Positions 24,979 to 40,836 of a stretch of 64,000 nucleotides of DNA are shown here, one piece after another; the stretch's first letter is position 1, and each line of letters starts with the position of its first letter. The stretch is from Cerrena zonata (Eukaryota > Basidiomycota > Agaricomycetes > Polyporales > Cerrenaceae). The translations under genes and the position numbers were made by a program. The notes beneath the pieces are model-generated. The model saw nothing but the letters and a program-made list of their open reading frames with translations. It ran no database searches and was not told the origin of the DNA. The stretch spans positions 434,001 to 498,000 of the forward strand of contig JASBNA010000006.1 of the NCBI GenBank assembly GCA_038087015.1. The letters are read 5' to 3'.

Positions 24979-26417
24979 GGGGATGATGGACGCTATGGTG
25001 GTAGCAATGGCTGATGCGGGGGCGGTGAGGGAGCTGTGGATGGCGAGAGGAGGAGGGGAGTATTTTGGGAGGGCAAGTGGTGAGGGTAGAGAATCATAGG
25101 GAGATAATATAGCTTGCTGCCGAGGGCCATCGGCAGATTTCTATCGGTTTTCTTGTTTGGCGCGTCGATCGGGTGTGACTTGACCAGAAGAGGCAAAAGC
25201 TTGGAGAGCAAGAACGATCCTGAGTGTGGGTACCTATGCGCCAAATCAGCCTCCAGCCGATGCATCTGTCTGTATGTCACACCAAGCCTGAGCATCCCAG
25301 GGGAAATACGAATTGGCAGTCGCTACCAGCTCTCGAATATTCACCGGCTCCCCCCTGGCTTCTGGCCTCTTCACTGGGAGAATCACATCCTTCCCGTCGT
25401 CATGCACCATCCGGCCATTTCATCCTCGCCTCTCCTTCTCTCCCCTCCCTCTCATTGCATCCCGCTGCGCTTGATCTCGCTCTCCCCCAGAGACGTCCAC
25501 AAATGTCCCCCATTTCTTCCCCCGCACCGCCCGCTGGTCTGAGGGGTCCTCCTCCTGCCCTGCCTTCTCCATCTCCGGCTACATCGGTTTTTACCGCCCG
25601 CCGTCCCCTGCTCATCCCCCCTTGGTGCTCCTGCCAGTGCCTTCAAGTTCGCACGGCCGACGTCCCTCGGTCTGCTTGCCGACACCACGACTTGTCCAGG
25701 TCCAGCGGTGACAAAGAACTCGAGCCTCACAAAACCCAGAGCTAGAGCTAGCACCAGACGCACAAAAACAGCGCTCTGAGACCTCCTCGCGTGCGGACGC
25801 CGCTCCCTGTGCGCGTGATTGTCACCCTCCCTGACTCAATGACTGATCTCTGATGCACCCCCTCTCTCTTCTCCCCGCGGCTCCTTGTCGGCCAACCTAA
25901 TCCTATTGCAGTGCTGCCCCCATCTTCCCCCATCTTCCCCTGGCACGTCACCTTCCATATATTCTTCGATAAGATCCTACTACCCTTGCCTCTCTGGGCT
26001 TAGCGCACCATCAGCTGGGAAGCTTCCTTGTTGTCTACAGGGTGTGGGCATGGTTCTATGATCTTGAATACACACCGAGCCTCTTTCCCAATTACGCTCC
26101 CTCTCTCACATTCCCTTTCCGTCCTGCGTTGCCTTGAAACCACCGGCCTCAGCCCGGATCACTTCCTTCTCGTGCCCTATTAACTCCACTTCCAAGAACG
26201 CACAAGAGCACACACACACAAGGTCAAAAAAGCTCACAACACTAGTATTTATTCGTACAAAAAAAGCTACACAACACACAAAAAACACCCGTGTTCATTG
26301 TCCGCCCTAGGACACAACGTGATAAAGTTCCGCTGCACAATGCGTCTCTGTCGGAAGGAGCTGTGACTCCGGCCTCCACCTCCTGTCAACCTCATACACA
26401 ATCCTCTCTCCTCTTTC
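24979..26417. promoter_or_regulatory. Long upstream region of the bZIP gene
   Basis: 1.4 kb between the bZIP start and the XPB end, both on the minus strand. The + strand is C-rich, with an 11-bp tandem (CCCCCATCTTC twice near 25915) and a CA microsatellite near 26212. Open frames of 100-170 codons on either strand are low complexity. A long 5' leader with regulatory upstream ORFs is plausible for a transcription factor gene but cannot be shown here. Confidence 0.4.
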
Positions 26418-30380
<3,963 letters not shown>

Positions 30381-30683
30381 TACACGCTCAGGCAATGCAA
30401 TTAGATAGAGAAGTACTGTTGCGTAAATATGCAAGCAAATGTAAATAATACCAGGAAAGAGAATCCGAGGTGGTCAATGTCGAGAGTCAAGATGTTGTGA
30501 AGTCGCTGTTGTCGGTGCCGCGTAGATTACTGAATGAAGCAGCTTTGGCGCTTACTAAGCCGACTCATCGGAGTATGAAAAATCTGGCGCGCCCACAACC
30601 TCGACGTCTTCAATGCTGACCAGCTTGTCTCAAACCACCATCTCATCCCGCCGCTCCTCTACCACCTTTTCTTGATTTGCAAT
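30381..30683. promoter_or_regulatory. Divergent promoter between XPB and SF1
   Basis: 303 bp separate the starts of two essential genes, a TFIIH subunit and a splicing factor, so core promoter elements must be compact. No TATA box is apparent on either side. The SF1-proximal part is CT-rich (ATCTCATCCCGCCGCTCCTCTACC). Confidence 0.6.
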
Positions 30684-32567
30684 ATGTGGCGACCTGCAAC
30701 TCGCGAGGTAACCGGGACAAACGAAAGTAAGTACCGTGCTTTATATGTGGCAGATGTCGGTACTATGGTACTCATGCATCAATATAGTTCCCTTAGGAAA
30801 TCGGAGACGTTTTGGTCCCGCCCCCAGTGGGGAAACTGCTCCGCCTCAGTTGGCGCAACCATCTCCCTCAGCGTATCCCCGCCCGCAGCCCTCTGGTGAC
30901 AGAGAAGACTCTCAGAGCAGCCGAAATGAATCTCCAGCGCCCAACAGTGCAGGTTAGTCAAGAACATTGACCTTTCTACTCACAGCAGCATCTTTTTTGC
31001 GACATGCACCGCTTGGTTTGCTTGTGTTTGCGACAGATCCTATGCTTGCGATATTCCAACTTCCGCACTAACTTGCTGAAAGCTCAAACTGATCGAATAC
31101 TAACCCTAACCTCGTATTTCCCCTCTTAACCAATCTAGCTGATCCCAATGCCCCTCGCAAGCGTCGTAGCCGTTGGGGAGACCAGAAAACCGAAATCCCT
31201 GGCTTGCCTACCGCTATCTCTGCCAATGGTGTCTCTCAGGCCCACCTCGATAATTACGCTATCCACCTGCGCTTGGAAGAAATTAACCGCAAACTCAGGT
31301 TGAACGATTTTATTCCCCCCGAGAAAGAACGGTAAGTCTAGTCCAAATCTATTTTGTTTCTTTCTATATTGATTGCGCGAAGATCCCCCTCCCCTCCTCC
31401 GACCTATGACTCCCATGGTCGCCGTACTAACACCCGTGAGGTTCGCTACCGCAAAAAGCTTGAGGATGAACGCATTCGTCTTGTAGACCGCGCTATGAAG
31501 AATGATCCCAACTTCCGTCCTCCTGTTGAATATCATCAACAGAAACGCTCACAGCGACCTTCCGAAAAAGTGTATATCCCTGTCAAGGAGTTCCCCGAGA
31601 TCAACTTCTTCGGTCTTTTAGTTGGTCCCCGTGGAAATAGTCTGAAGAAGATGGAGAGGGAGAGTGGTGCAAAAATCAGTATTCGCGGGAAGGGAAGTGT
31701 TAAAGAAGGGAAAGCCAGACCCGAACAATACGCTGAAGATGCAGAAGAGGATCTCCATTGCCTCGTCACTGCAGAGTCCGATGACAAAGTTACAGCCTGT
31801 GTCAATATGATCAACAGAGTCATTGAAACTGTACGTGTCTTCATCTATATCTTGGCTTTTGTTTCCATCAGTCTGATAACTTTACACAGGCCGCGTCTAC
31901 ACCCGAGGGTCAAAATGACCACAAACGTAACCAGTTGCGAGAGCTTGCGGCTCTAAATGGCACACTTCGAGATGATGAGAATCAAATCTGTCAAAATTGC
32001 GGGGGTGTCGGCCACCGCAAGTATGATTGCCCAGAACAACGCAACTTCACTGCGAACATCATCTGTCGCGTTTGCGGCAGCGCTGGGCATATGGCTCGTG
32101 ATTGCACAGTAAACAAAGACCCCAACGCTATCCATTCACCGCAGCCACCATCATCATCGATGGCTTTGACACGGGGCGGCTTCGACTCGGAATATGCCAG
32201 CTTGATGGCAGAATTAGGAGAGGGAGGAAAGGGTCCTGGTGGCGATCCTGCCAAACCTTGGGCTGGTTCAGCTGGGCACGACATCACCGCCGGTGGCTCG
32301 AACATACCGCCGTGGCGTCGACCTGAAGTCTGGCAGACCACCCTCCCGAACCCTACCCCTCAAAACAACGGATATCGTCCTCCCCAGGCTGGTTACAACG
32401 GTAGCGGATACAGCGGTGGTTACGGCGGCGGTGCCCAATGGGGTGGTCAGCAGGGATACAGCGGCAGCGGTGCTGGGTACTATCCTCAATCGCAAGACTA
32501 TGGCGCGAATTACGCACAGTATTACCAAAACCAATATGCTCAACAGACTGGTACACCGGCACACTAA
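30684..32567 (+). CDS. MSL5: Branchpoint-bridging protein / splicing factor 1
   Basis: SF1/BBP recognises the intron branch-point sequence and bridges it to U2AF at the 3' splice site. The start ATG at 30684 gives [13 protein letters not shown]2AF-ligand type motif follows ([10 protein letters not shown]), then the helix-hairpin region, and a KH-QUA2 domain ([24 protein letters not shown] with the GPRG loop, [40 protein letters not shown]). Two CCHC zinc knuckles come next, [14 protein letters not shown] and [14 protein letters not shown]. The C-terminus is Gly/Tyr/Gln/Pro-rich. The stop is at 32565-32567. The first intron lies right after the first 14 codons. Domain order and content match the fungal family; the gene looks intact. 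Confidence 0.96.
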
Positions 32568-32991
32568 CCGACTTACTCTCACCTCGTAGCAGTTTCAGAC
32601 TCACGTTTCCATACGTTACATGCACGTTTCCTTGGGTTCACGAACCAGAACTCTCTTCCTACCGACCGCGATCGGGCTTTGGGTGTGTTGGAAGGTATTC
32701 ACCACTTACGTTTCTTTCGGTCGTTAACGGAGATACATACTCACCTGACGACTGACCTCATTGACTGATTCTTAGCTTAGCCTGACTGTTGATTTGCCTC
32801 TACTTGTTTCTACGATGTAGCTCACCTTACCACCTAACATGACAATGTGTATTGTGATTTGATACTACTTTGTGTTAAATCAAAGTACTGATGTCGAGAG
32901 TCAATATGTGGCACTGTGTGTGTTCGACTGTGTATTAAAAATTCGGCAACCTAGATAATCTACGACGAATGGGTCTACATCTCTGATGACC
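32568..32991. other. Convergent intergenic region
   Basis: 3' flanks of SF1 (+) and the rRNA methyltransferase (-). Only out-of-frame shadows of the neighbours occur here. Confidence 0.5.
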
Positions 32992-35118
32992 CTATGTTTG
33001 TGATGGCTTCTTTCTTTTCTTCTTGTTGTTCCGACGTCGGACTGCCGTGTCCTTGGGGAATGCCTCCCCATCAATCTCTGCGTCAGGTGGTTCTTTCCTT
33101 TTTTTACCTTCCGAAACAGAAAGTTGAGTTTGACGGATGAACATGCTGACGAAGAACCCGTTTGTGGCATCCTCTCCGGGGGTACAGCGGATTAATGACG
33201 CAGCATGCCCTACGCCAACGTGAGATGGGAATTAAAGTAACATTTGAGCGCAAACTCTAACAATGATTGGGGAGCTGGCACGTACTTGGGTCGTCCATTT
33301 CTGTCGGTATACCCCGTCTTTTCCAGGTCGGTAAGACTTCTCCGGGGTGCGCTAGGGCGAAGGGTCCATTGATGCACTCTTCGGACTTCAACACTTGCCG
33401 GACAACATGTTCATTTTCGATTGCGTGCACACTGCATGTCGAGTACACTATCCGCTTTACGGAGGGGACTGCGGAGGAAAGAAGGTTTGGAGGTCAGCGA
33501 TACCGCAGAACATCTGGAGTGGTGATAGACCGTAGTCCGTGGACCATTCAAGTACCCACACTTCATTGCATGTTTGATCATCAAGAGTTGGAAAGCGGCC
33601 AACTTATTCAACCTTGTTTCTCTATCTTCATCGGACTCGGATTCTGCAGGGTCAAAGTAAGAGAACCTGATTATTGAGGGTGCTGTCAAAAGATCTGATA
33701 TCACACGATGCCACGCACCCGTCTCAAGGAGATGATCCAACCTGTTGACAATGCCTGAACCAGAGCATGAAGGATCGAGTAGGCTATCGGTGTTCAAATA
33801 ATGTTAGCTCAGATCAGATCCCAGATTCATTTCTCGCCACTAGTGTGCCCAAGGGTGCTGTATGAATGTACATACATATGTGTCGCGGATCCATACAGTT
33901 GGTCTTCTGGAGATATCGTGAGGAAGTCCGCGTTTACCGGCTGGACATTGCTGCATTTCGCTTTAGTCAACATCATTTGGAGGGTACCGAACCTTTTCTT
34001 GTCGCGTTCAAAGGCATATAGCTATCCATCAGATGGGAGTTCGAGTCAACGATCCAGGCCGACATTGACATCACGGAGCGTGGATTAAAAACGTACCGTT
34101 CCCTTGTTCTTCATGAGTGCCGAGAGGTGTGATGTTTTGTTTCCTGGTGCTGCGGTGGCATCAATGACAACGGCATTGTCGTCATCGGAGGGAGGATACA
34201 AGATGTACGCAGGGAAACAGGATGCCTTGTCCTGCAGAATTAATTTTCCCGTTATGTAGAGGGGGTCTTCACCGAATTGAACCTGCGGCGAGAATAATAA
34301 TAGATCTGGGATATGCTCGTCTTCTGCGAAGCTCTTACTGTGAAACCCAAGATCAATCAAACGTCAACATTGGGCGCGTGTATAGTTGGCTTTGCGGTGT
34401 AGAGAAGATAACTAAGTATATCGTGCTTACCTATGAGCGAATGGTCCATCCAGGCTGTAGCCTCGGGCAGTGAAAGTCTCGATAGCTTCTGGGGTTGTCC
34501 AACATGATGTATTGACGCGGACATAGCGAGGGATTTTTGCTAAAGCAACCCACATGAGCAACGAAAAGCGGAGCAAGCAACAAACATTGATGGACATCAC
34601 AATGGAGTTTTTTGACACTTCGCTGTGAGCCTGTCGGTGTCTTGGAACAGTGGCACTTACCGGCTCGTTCATCGCCGTTTGCGGCGAGTTCTATATTCGA
34701 CTTTACTCCGCGTTTGATCTTGATTCTGGTGAATTCGCTGTGTATCCTTGTTTTGTGGCGAAGGACAGCTTGCTTTACGACGCCTTCGCTCGCTTGGATA
34801 CCCTTTGCTAGTAGCAGGTCGTGTAATAGAACCAGTGCAAGATTGCGGGACGTGATCTTCTTCTCTTCTTTGAGTAACTGTGTCGCGTTCAATACCTCCC
34901 CCAAAACAGCTTTATCTGTACATTCTTGGTTAAAGTGTGCACTGGTTTATCGAGGTGAGACGGAGTGCATCTTTTGGCGTACATTTAAGAGTCTCGATGA
35001 CGAGGGCCGCAGTACGTTTGCGGTCCTTCTCTGGCACAGAGGCAATGACTCCTTTGATGGAACCTTGCTTGGCATCCAGCTTATCAAGTACGCTCGACGC
35101 CTGGAAATAGAAGTTCAT
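32992..35118 (-). CDS. RCM1: 25S rRNA cytosine-C5 methyltransferase (NSUN5/Rcm1 family)
   Basis: A nucleolar SAM-dependent RNA methyltransferase of the NOL1/NOP2/sun family that modifies a cytosine in large-subunit rRNA. The start at 35118 gives MNFYFQASSVLDKLDAKQGSIKGVI, the usual opening of this branch. Other segments are EKKITSRNLALVLLHDLLLAKGI, IPRYVRVNT, the SAM-binding motif VIDATAAPGNKTSHLSAL, FERDKKRF, the motif IV segment ILLDPSCSGSGIVNR and the catalytic YSTCSVHAIENE; both catalytic-type cysteines are present. The C-terminus is Lys/Arg-rich (RRRNNKKKRKKPSQT), fitting a nucleolar protein. The stop is at 32992-32994. In-frame Met 13 codons upstream (35157) is possible but not conserved. 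Introns are short; the first joins ETLK to YKAVLGEVLN. Confidence 0.93.
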
Positions 35119-35777
35119 GGTGCAATTGTATGGGCCTGTGAGTGGTGGGAACGTCAAGTTGAACGTTAATACGTTATCGATTCGGTAAAGTGTGTGCTAC
35201 TACAAAGATATATTGAGGTTAGCCTCGTTCGGAAGCCGACAAAACGGATTACTAGAATAGATAGGATTATGTGAAAGGGTATAAAGATGACAGCCAAGTT
35301 CAAATAGATGCTCATGGGTCCCCAACGGTCCCAAATGGTGCAAACTTGACGTAACACCTGCTCTTCCCAACACACTTACATGTGTGTAAACAAAGACTAG
35401 AAGAGGGCGGCGTCAGCAAGTTTGGTCTCACATTAAAATGGAAGAGATGCAAAGGTGGGATCAGGAACAGAGATTTCGTCTCATCTGGACAAAACCAGGT
35501 CGGACAATGTAGATAAGTTTTGTTTTAAACATCATGTCGAGCGCAGCAAAGCTATCTAAAGAAAGAAATCGCGTACTCACGTTACTGCATTCTTGACCAA
35601 GGAAGATACTGGTGGGTGTCCGGAAGAGGTACGTTGAGGTCAGCTCGAAGAGAAAAAAATGAATTTATCTCACGATCAAAACAGCAGACGCCCGGGAAAC
35701 ATTTGGGCGCTTCATATGATTTACGAGTATACATGTTTTCCAGCGTGTTACACTGTTGCATTCATCCGTCATAGCCA
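35119..35777. promoter_or_regulatory. Divergent region between RCM1 and the DnaJ gene
   Basis: About 660 bp serving two divergent genes. I looked for heat-shock elements (alternating nGAAn units) before the DnaJ gene and saw no convincing array. Nothing else recognisable. Confidence 0.45.
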
Positions 35778-37759
35778 GTATGTTTCAATCACTTCAGATC
35801 ATCTCGGAAGTTCCTAAACTCGACCATATTTAGTGCCTGTGGAAACAAAACTCTACGACCTCCTGGGTATATCACCAGAGGCCACGGAAGGTATGACCGT
35901 AATTGCTGTATACCTCAAGATCGTGCCTTGGCACTTATACTTACGCAGTTGATGTCATTTTCCAGACGAGATCAAGAAGGCTTACAGGAAGAAGGTTAGT
36001 CTCTACTGCAGCTCGGTCACAGGAGATGTTGTTCTAGAAATTGAATTTGTATTCTGTTCAGGCTAGGGAACACCATCCGGTACGTAAATACCATTCTGTT
36101 AATAAACCTATGTCCCACCTGACTCAGATTCACACTATGTTTAACAGGATAAAGTAAGTTCGAAGACCCATCTAGAACAAGCAAGATATTTACGATCGAC
36201 TAGAATCCCGATGACCCTGAAGCAGGAGCAAAGTTCCAGGAGATGGCAGCTGCGTCAGTCCTCGCCACTCATAATTACTTCAAGGTCCCCACTAATTTCG
36301 TTATAATTCAGCTATGAAATTCTCTCCACACCAAACAAACGTGAAGTCTATGATCGACATGGCATGGACGGGCTAAACGGTCCCGGTGGTAGACAAGGAC
36401 CTCCAATGGACGCTGCTGACATCTTCGCAGAACTATTCGGTGGCGGAGGTGGCTTCAATTTCAACTTTGGTCCAGATATGAGGCCGAGACGGACAAGAGG
36501 CGAAGATTCCGTCATCCATTATGATGTGACCTTGGAAGACCTATATAATGGCAAGAGCGTGAAGATGAATATGGAGAAAGAGATAGTATGTGGGGTTTGT
36601 AAAGGGTGAGTAATATTTCGTCATTGTTTCGAGGATGAGTAATCTTTTGCATGCACGTAGATCTGGCGCAAAAGGAAGTGCAAAGGCGAAGCCATGCGTC
36701 AAATGTGAAGGAAAGGGCTGGACGTTTGTTCACAATCAGGTACTATCATTTCTATTCATGATGTATCTTCGATCCCTGCATGCTAAGTTGTGTTGTCTTC
36801 TTGTTTAGATGAGCCACAATCAAATAGGGACTTCAAGAGCAAGATGTTCTGATTGTCAGGGTCACGGAGAGAAATTACGAGAGAAAGATCGGTAAGTTGT
36901 GACAATCACGATTTTCTTGCATCACTCGATACATTTGATTTCCAGATGTAAAAAGTGTAAAGGTGAGAAAACCGTCAAGGAAAAGACTCGCCAAGAAATA
37001 CACATCGAGCGTGGTATGCACGATCGACAGCGAATCGTATTGAGCGGCGCAGGAGACGAAGAAGTACGTCATCATTCTCTCAATAGATTTGATCCTATAT
37101 AAACTGTCTTTATCTCAAACTCCCTCTGTTTCACAGCCCGGTGTACCCCCAGGCGATGTTGTTTTCGTCCTGAAATGCAAACCTCATGCATCCTTTGAAC
37201 GTTCGGGCAATGACCTTCTTACCACCGTTCATATCACCCTTTCGGAGGCTCTCCTCGGGTTCTCGAGGATATTGCTTACCCATCTTGATGGACGAGGTGT
37301 CCATGTATCGAGTCCGAAGGGAAAGATCATCAAGCCTGGAGATAGCATCATATTGCGTGGGGAAGGTATGCCTCACCGAGGCAACCCAGACCAGAAGGGA
37401 CAACTCTATGTCATTCTGGAAGTAGACATGCCCGAGGAGGGATGGCTATCGAGTGTGGATCAAAATGCACGTATCCTCCACTCACTCACATCACTGATAC
37501 TGATACTAATTTTTATTTGTAGGCCCTCGAAGCCCTTCTACCACCCAAGAGAGGGGAGATGGATCCCAAGCCGGCGGTGATAGACGAAGTGCCGTTTGAG
37601 GAGAGTGACATTGTGGACGTGCGTGCAACGCCTTTTGCCGGTTCCAACTTCTTTGATCATGGATTTGGCACGCAGTTCGGTGAAGGCGACGAGGAAGATT
37701 GGGAGGATGAAGATGACGAAGACGACGAGATGGGCGACCCCGAGTGTCGACCACAATAG
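35778..37759 (+). CDS. Type I (class A) DnaJ/Hsp40 co-chaperone
   Basis: Stimulates Hsp70 ATPase activity and delivers unfolded clients. The start codon is apparently split: A at 35778, a 56-nt intron (GTATGT..TTTAG), then TG at 35835, giving MPVETKLYDLLGISPEATE. The J domain follows in very small exons: ARE-HHP is an 18-nt exon (36062-36079) and DK a 6-nt exon (36148-36153), together making the essential HPD motif. Next come a Gly/Phe region (ELFGGGGGFNFNFG), the four zinc-binding repeats CGVCKGSG, CVKCEGKG, CSDCQGHG and CKKCKGEK, and the C-terminal substrate domain (PGDVVFVLKCKPHASFERSGNDLL; LDGRGVHVSSPKGKIIKPGD; GEGMPHRGNPDQKGQLYV). The tail is acidic and ends CRPQ, so no obvious CaaX prenylation site. 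Closest in layout to yeast Ydj1/Xdj1. Confidence 0.93.
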
Positions 37760-38626
37760 AAAAGTCTTAACTCAAAACTATCAAGACCCACCTCGATCAC
37801 GAACTCTCAATGTTCTACTGTGGAAATTAAATTGGACCTCTAACCTTCACAGAAGGACGGTGGAGCTGTCTGTGCTGTCAGTTGGTCTTTAACCTTCATG
37901 CTCCCCCGAAGGCGTCATTGTTAGGGGATGTGGGTGCTAGAGTTAGGTCATCGGTGTTGAGGGGTGTACCTGGGGTGTTAATGTTACTGCTGTTCCACAT
38001 TCATCAAGCATGTCATCTCATTCATTCATTTGTTAACGTTCATTCTTCCATTTTTCATTTTGCACGCATTCTATACGACTAATTTATAGCGCCCCTGTGC
38101 ATACAGTTAATTTCGATTCGTCGATATGATATACCACCACTTCGCTCATTGCTATCTAATTCTCTGATCACGGACGTGGGGTGCTGTTTTGGTGAAGCGT
38201 CGTTGTTGGATGCATGCACCTTCGAGATTGGTTGTACTAAGAATTGCGCGCAACGACGATGTATATCGCCGTTGTTTGGTTCAATACGTAGTAGCTGTAG
38301 GCTGAGCACCTCTTAGAAAGGTTTCGCCTCATAAATTTCTAACGTGGGCGAACAGGAAGAGGGAGTAATCGATATGCTGATGAATGCCAACGTTGACCAA
38401 TAGAATGCGTATATTGACGACTCCATAGTTAAGAAAGAAAACGATCAGTCTGCAAACTGGAGACCAGGGATACAACTTGTTATATTACGAGCGATAATGA
38501 GAACACGAGAAAGAAAAACGACAATACACTCCACACAACAGCACAACACTTGGCACGCAAACAATACCACCACTTCATTTACTAAAGCTTTGCACCTACA
38601 AGTACTACGGCCTCGAAAGAGGACTT
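37760..38626. other. Convergent intergenic region
   Basis: 3' flanks of the DnaJ gene (+) and RAE1 (-), about 870 bp. No open frame with family resemblance. Probably untranslated regions. Confidence 0.5.
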
Positions 38627-40241
38627 TTACCGCTTAGGAGGCTTCCTCTTGACCTCGTCATCCTTACATGCATGAAGCATAATCTTGTTCGGATGGCCAG
38701 GAGTCATCCCTGAATGACCCTTAGACCAATCGTACGAGATAGCGTAGGCGAAGATCGTGCCGGTTCGGTTGAAGCCTGTAGCAGGGACTGGGCCTGGGAC
38801 GGGTTCGAAAGCTGTAAGAATTGAAACGTAAATATTTAGTTCTCTTTTCCTTCGTTTAGTTGTGAATAGAGTGGAACGTACTTTTCAGACGGGTGCGAGC
38901 ATCTTTATCCCAGAAGTTGATGGTTCCATCTGAACCACAAGTGGAGAATGTGCCGTGGACGGGGTGGAAGGTGATGTCGTTCACTGCGTAGACGAGAGAC
39001 TGGTCTTTCTGAGTAGGAGATTGGTCCCGTCTGTGGCATTTGAAGGAGAAGTTGTTCCTGCAAGGCATAATAAGGTTAAATTATTGTGCGTGAATGAGCA
39101 GAACGTGAAGAATGGCGTACGAGGAATCTTTCTCTTCGACATATCTGAGAAGGAAGAAATATATATCAGTATAAGAAGGAACACAGTAAGATCGAAGGTA
39201 CGAACTGGATAGCAACCCTTCCCTCAACGCTACCTACCGCGAAACCATTCGCAGCAGGGAAACAAGACACAACTCTTGTTTGCCATTTCAACGGCGAGAC
39301 CATCGACTATACACAAGAATGACAATGAGATCTTCATCCAACCATACTCGATCAAATTCAAATTCAACATACCTTGAAGACAGTCGTAGGGTTCGTCAAA
39401 TTGAATATCTGGATATGCCTCTCAGCAGTCCCAACAACCATCAAAGGGTAAGCGACATCCATCGTATAACACCTCTCAGGTAATTGAACAGTCGATACCG
39501 GACTTGGAGATCGCAGATCCCAATACTACATTGTCATCAATAGTCAGTTCAAGTTCAACTGAACGAATAGAGAGGGGGAGAGAGGGAACACGTGCCTTCA
39601 GGGTCTTATCCCAACTTCCCGTAGCCAGAATCCCGCCCTGAGGTGTCTCGATCCATCTTACAGTTTTAATGGGCGCGTCGTGTTGGGCAACTTGGGAAGA
39701 TTGGCCAGTGGTCACGTCGAACATGCGTCCTGCATTGTCTGCACCTCCTGAAAGGATCTTGTTTCCTTCCTGTACAGCATCGTTAGTAAATTAGTCCTAT
39801 TCGTCAGGAAAGCGCAATGCGCGTATACATGAAGCACGAGCAGGGAGGGTTAAAGGGGAACGCGGCGTAAGAACGAAGAGGGAACACCATACATACCTTA
39901 TTCCAGCATACACTCAACACAGGGCCCTGGTGTCCATACATAGCCTTTCCCTGAGTCTGGCCATTCGCACCAACTTCATATATCCGGACCTACAACAACA
40001 CAAACACCAAACTCATTAGCACATCTCCCAACCTTCATCCCATCCTCCATCTCGAGGAGGGACTTAACCAAGATACACATACATTATTATCCCAACTCGC
40101 AACAGCCAGATAATCGGCCTGAGGCGAGAACGCAAGAGACGAAATCGAATCACCCGGAGGGTCGGCGACTTCGATGTCTTTCTCTGTAGCACTAGCCGTA
40201 GCAGCGGCCGTCGATGTCGACGCGCCGCCAAAGAATGACAT
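38627..40241 (-). CDS. RAE1: mRNA export factor RAE1/GLE2 (WD40 propeller)
   Basis: RAE1 docks on the Nup98-type nucleoporin at the nuclear pore, aiding mRNA export. The start at 40241 gives MSFFGGAST followed by the propeller: [116 protein letters not shown], then [60 protein letters not shown] and the end [18 protein letters not shown]. The stop is at 38627-38629 after KRKPPKR. The order of motifs is that of Gle2/Rae1 rather than Bub3. At least seven short introns. Confidence 0.95.
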
Positions 40242-40836
40242 ATTCAGATTTTTGAGAGTTCGTTAGCGTAGAGGTGGAAAAGGGTATATCGGAAAGCGGA
40301 GTGATGGAGAGGATGGTGGCAAGTTGGTGTTGCCAGTGGTGGTCAGAACCCAAGCCTTGCTGTATTTGGTAAATAGACGCCTTCTTCGTGCACGCGTCTC
40401 GAGTGGCGCATTGGCGAAGTCGAGGGCGAATGCAACTCAATTTCAGCATGTGCACAAATAATGAGAACAATGTGTTGTAGCAGTTCGTCATATTATAGGA
40501 GTTGTGATAGGTGTACGATATGCCCATAGATAGTACGATACAGATAGTAGCAGATGATTGAAGTTGAATCAACAAGGAGGTTGCGATGCCATGAGTTGGA
40601 AGGTATAAAAAGGGCAACACAACCAAATTAAGCGGAATGAAGGGAAGAACAAGCGTGACGAAAACATGAAAAAAGGGTCATCAGTGAGATCCAGAAATAA
40701 GACAAAATAACCAACTACTACTGAAAGGCAGCTGGGGTGAAAGATCACGAAACTTCTAAAGCATTTCGCGGTATAATACATTTGTGATGACATTAAAACC
40801 CGAGGAATGACAAGGAAAGATGAGGGGGTATGCGAC
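40242..40836. promoter_or_regulatory. Upstream region of RAE1 and 3' end of ERG3
   Basis: Both flanking genes are on the minus strand. The stretch holds the RAE1 promoter and the ERG3 3' side. Minus-strand open frames of 119 and 144 codons occur but contain no recognised motif. Confidence 0.45.
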
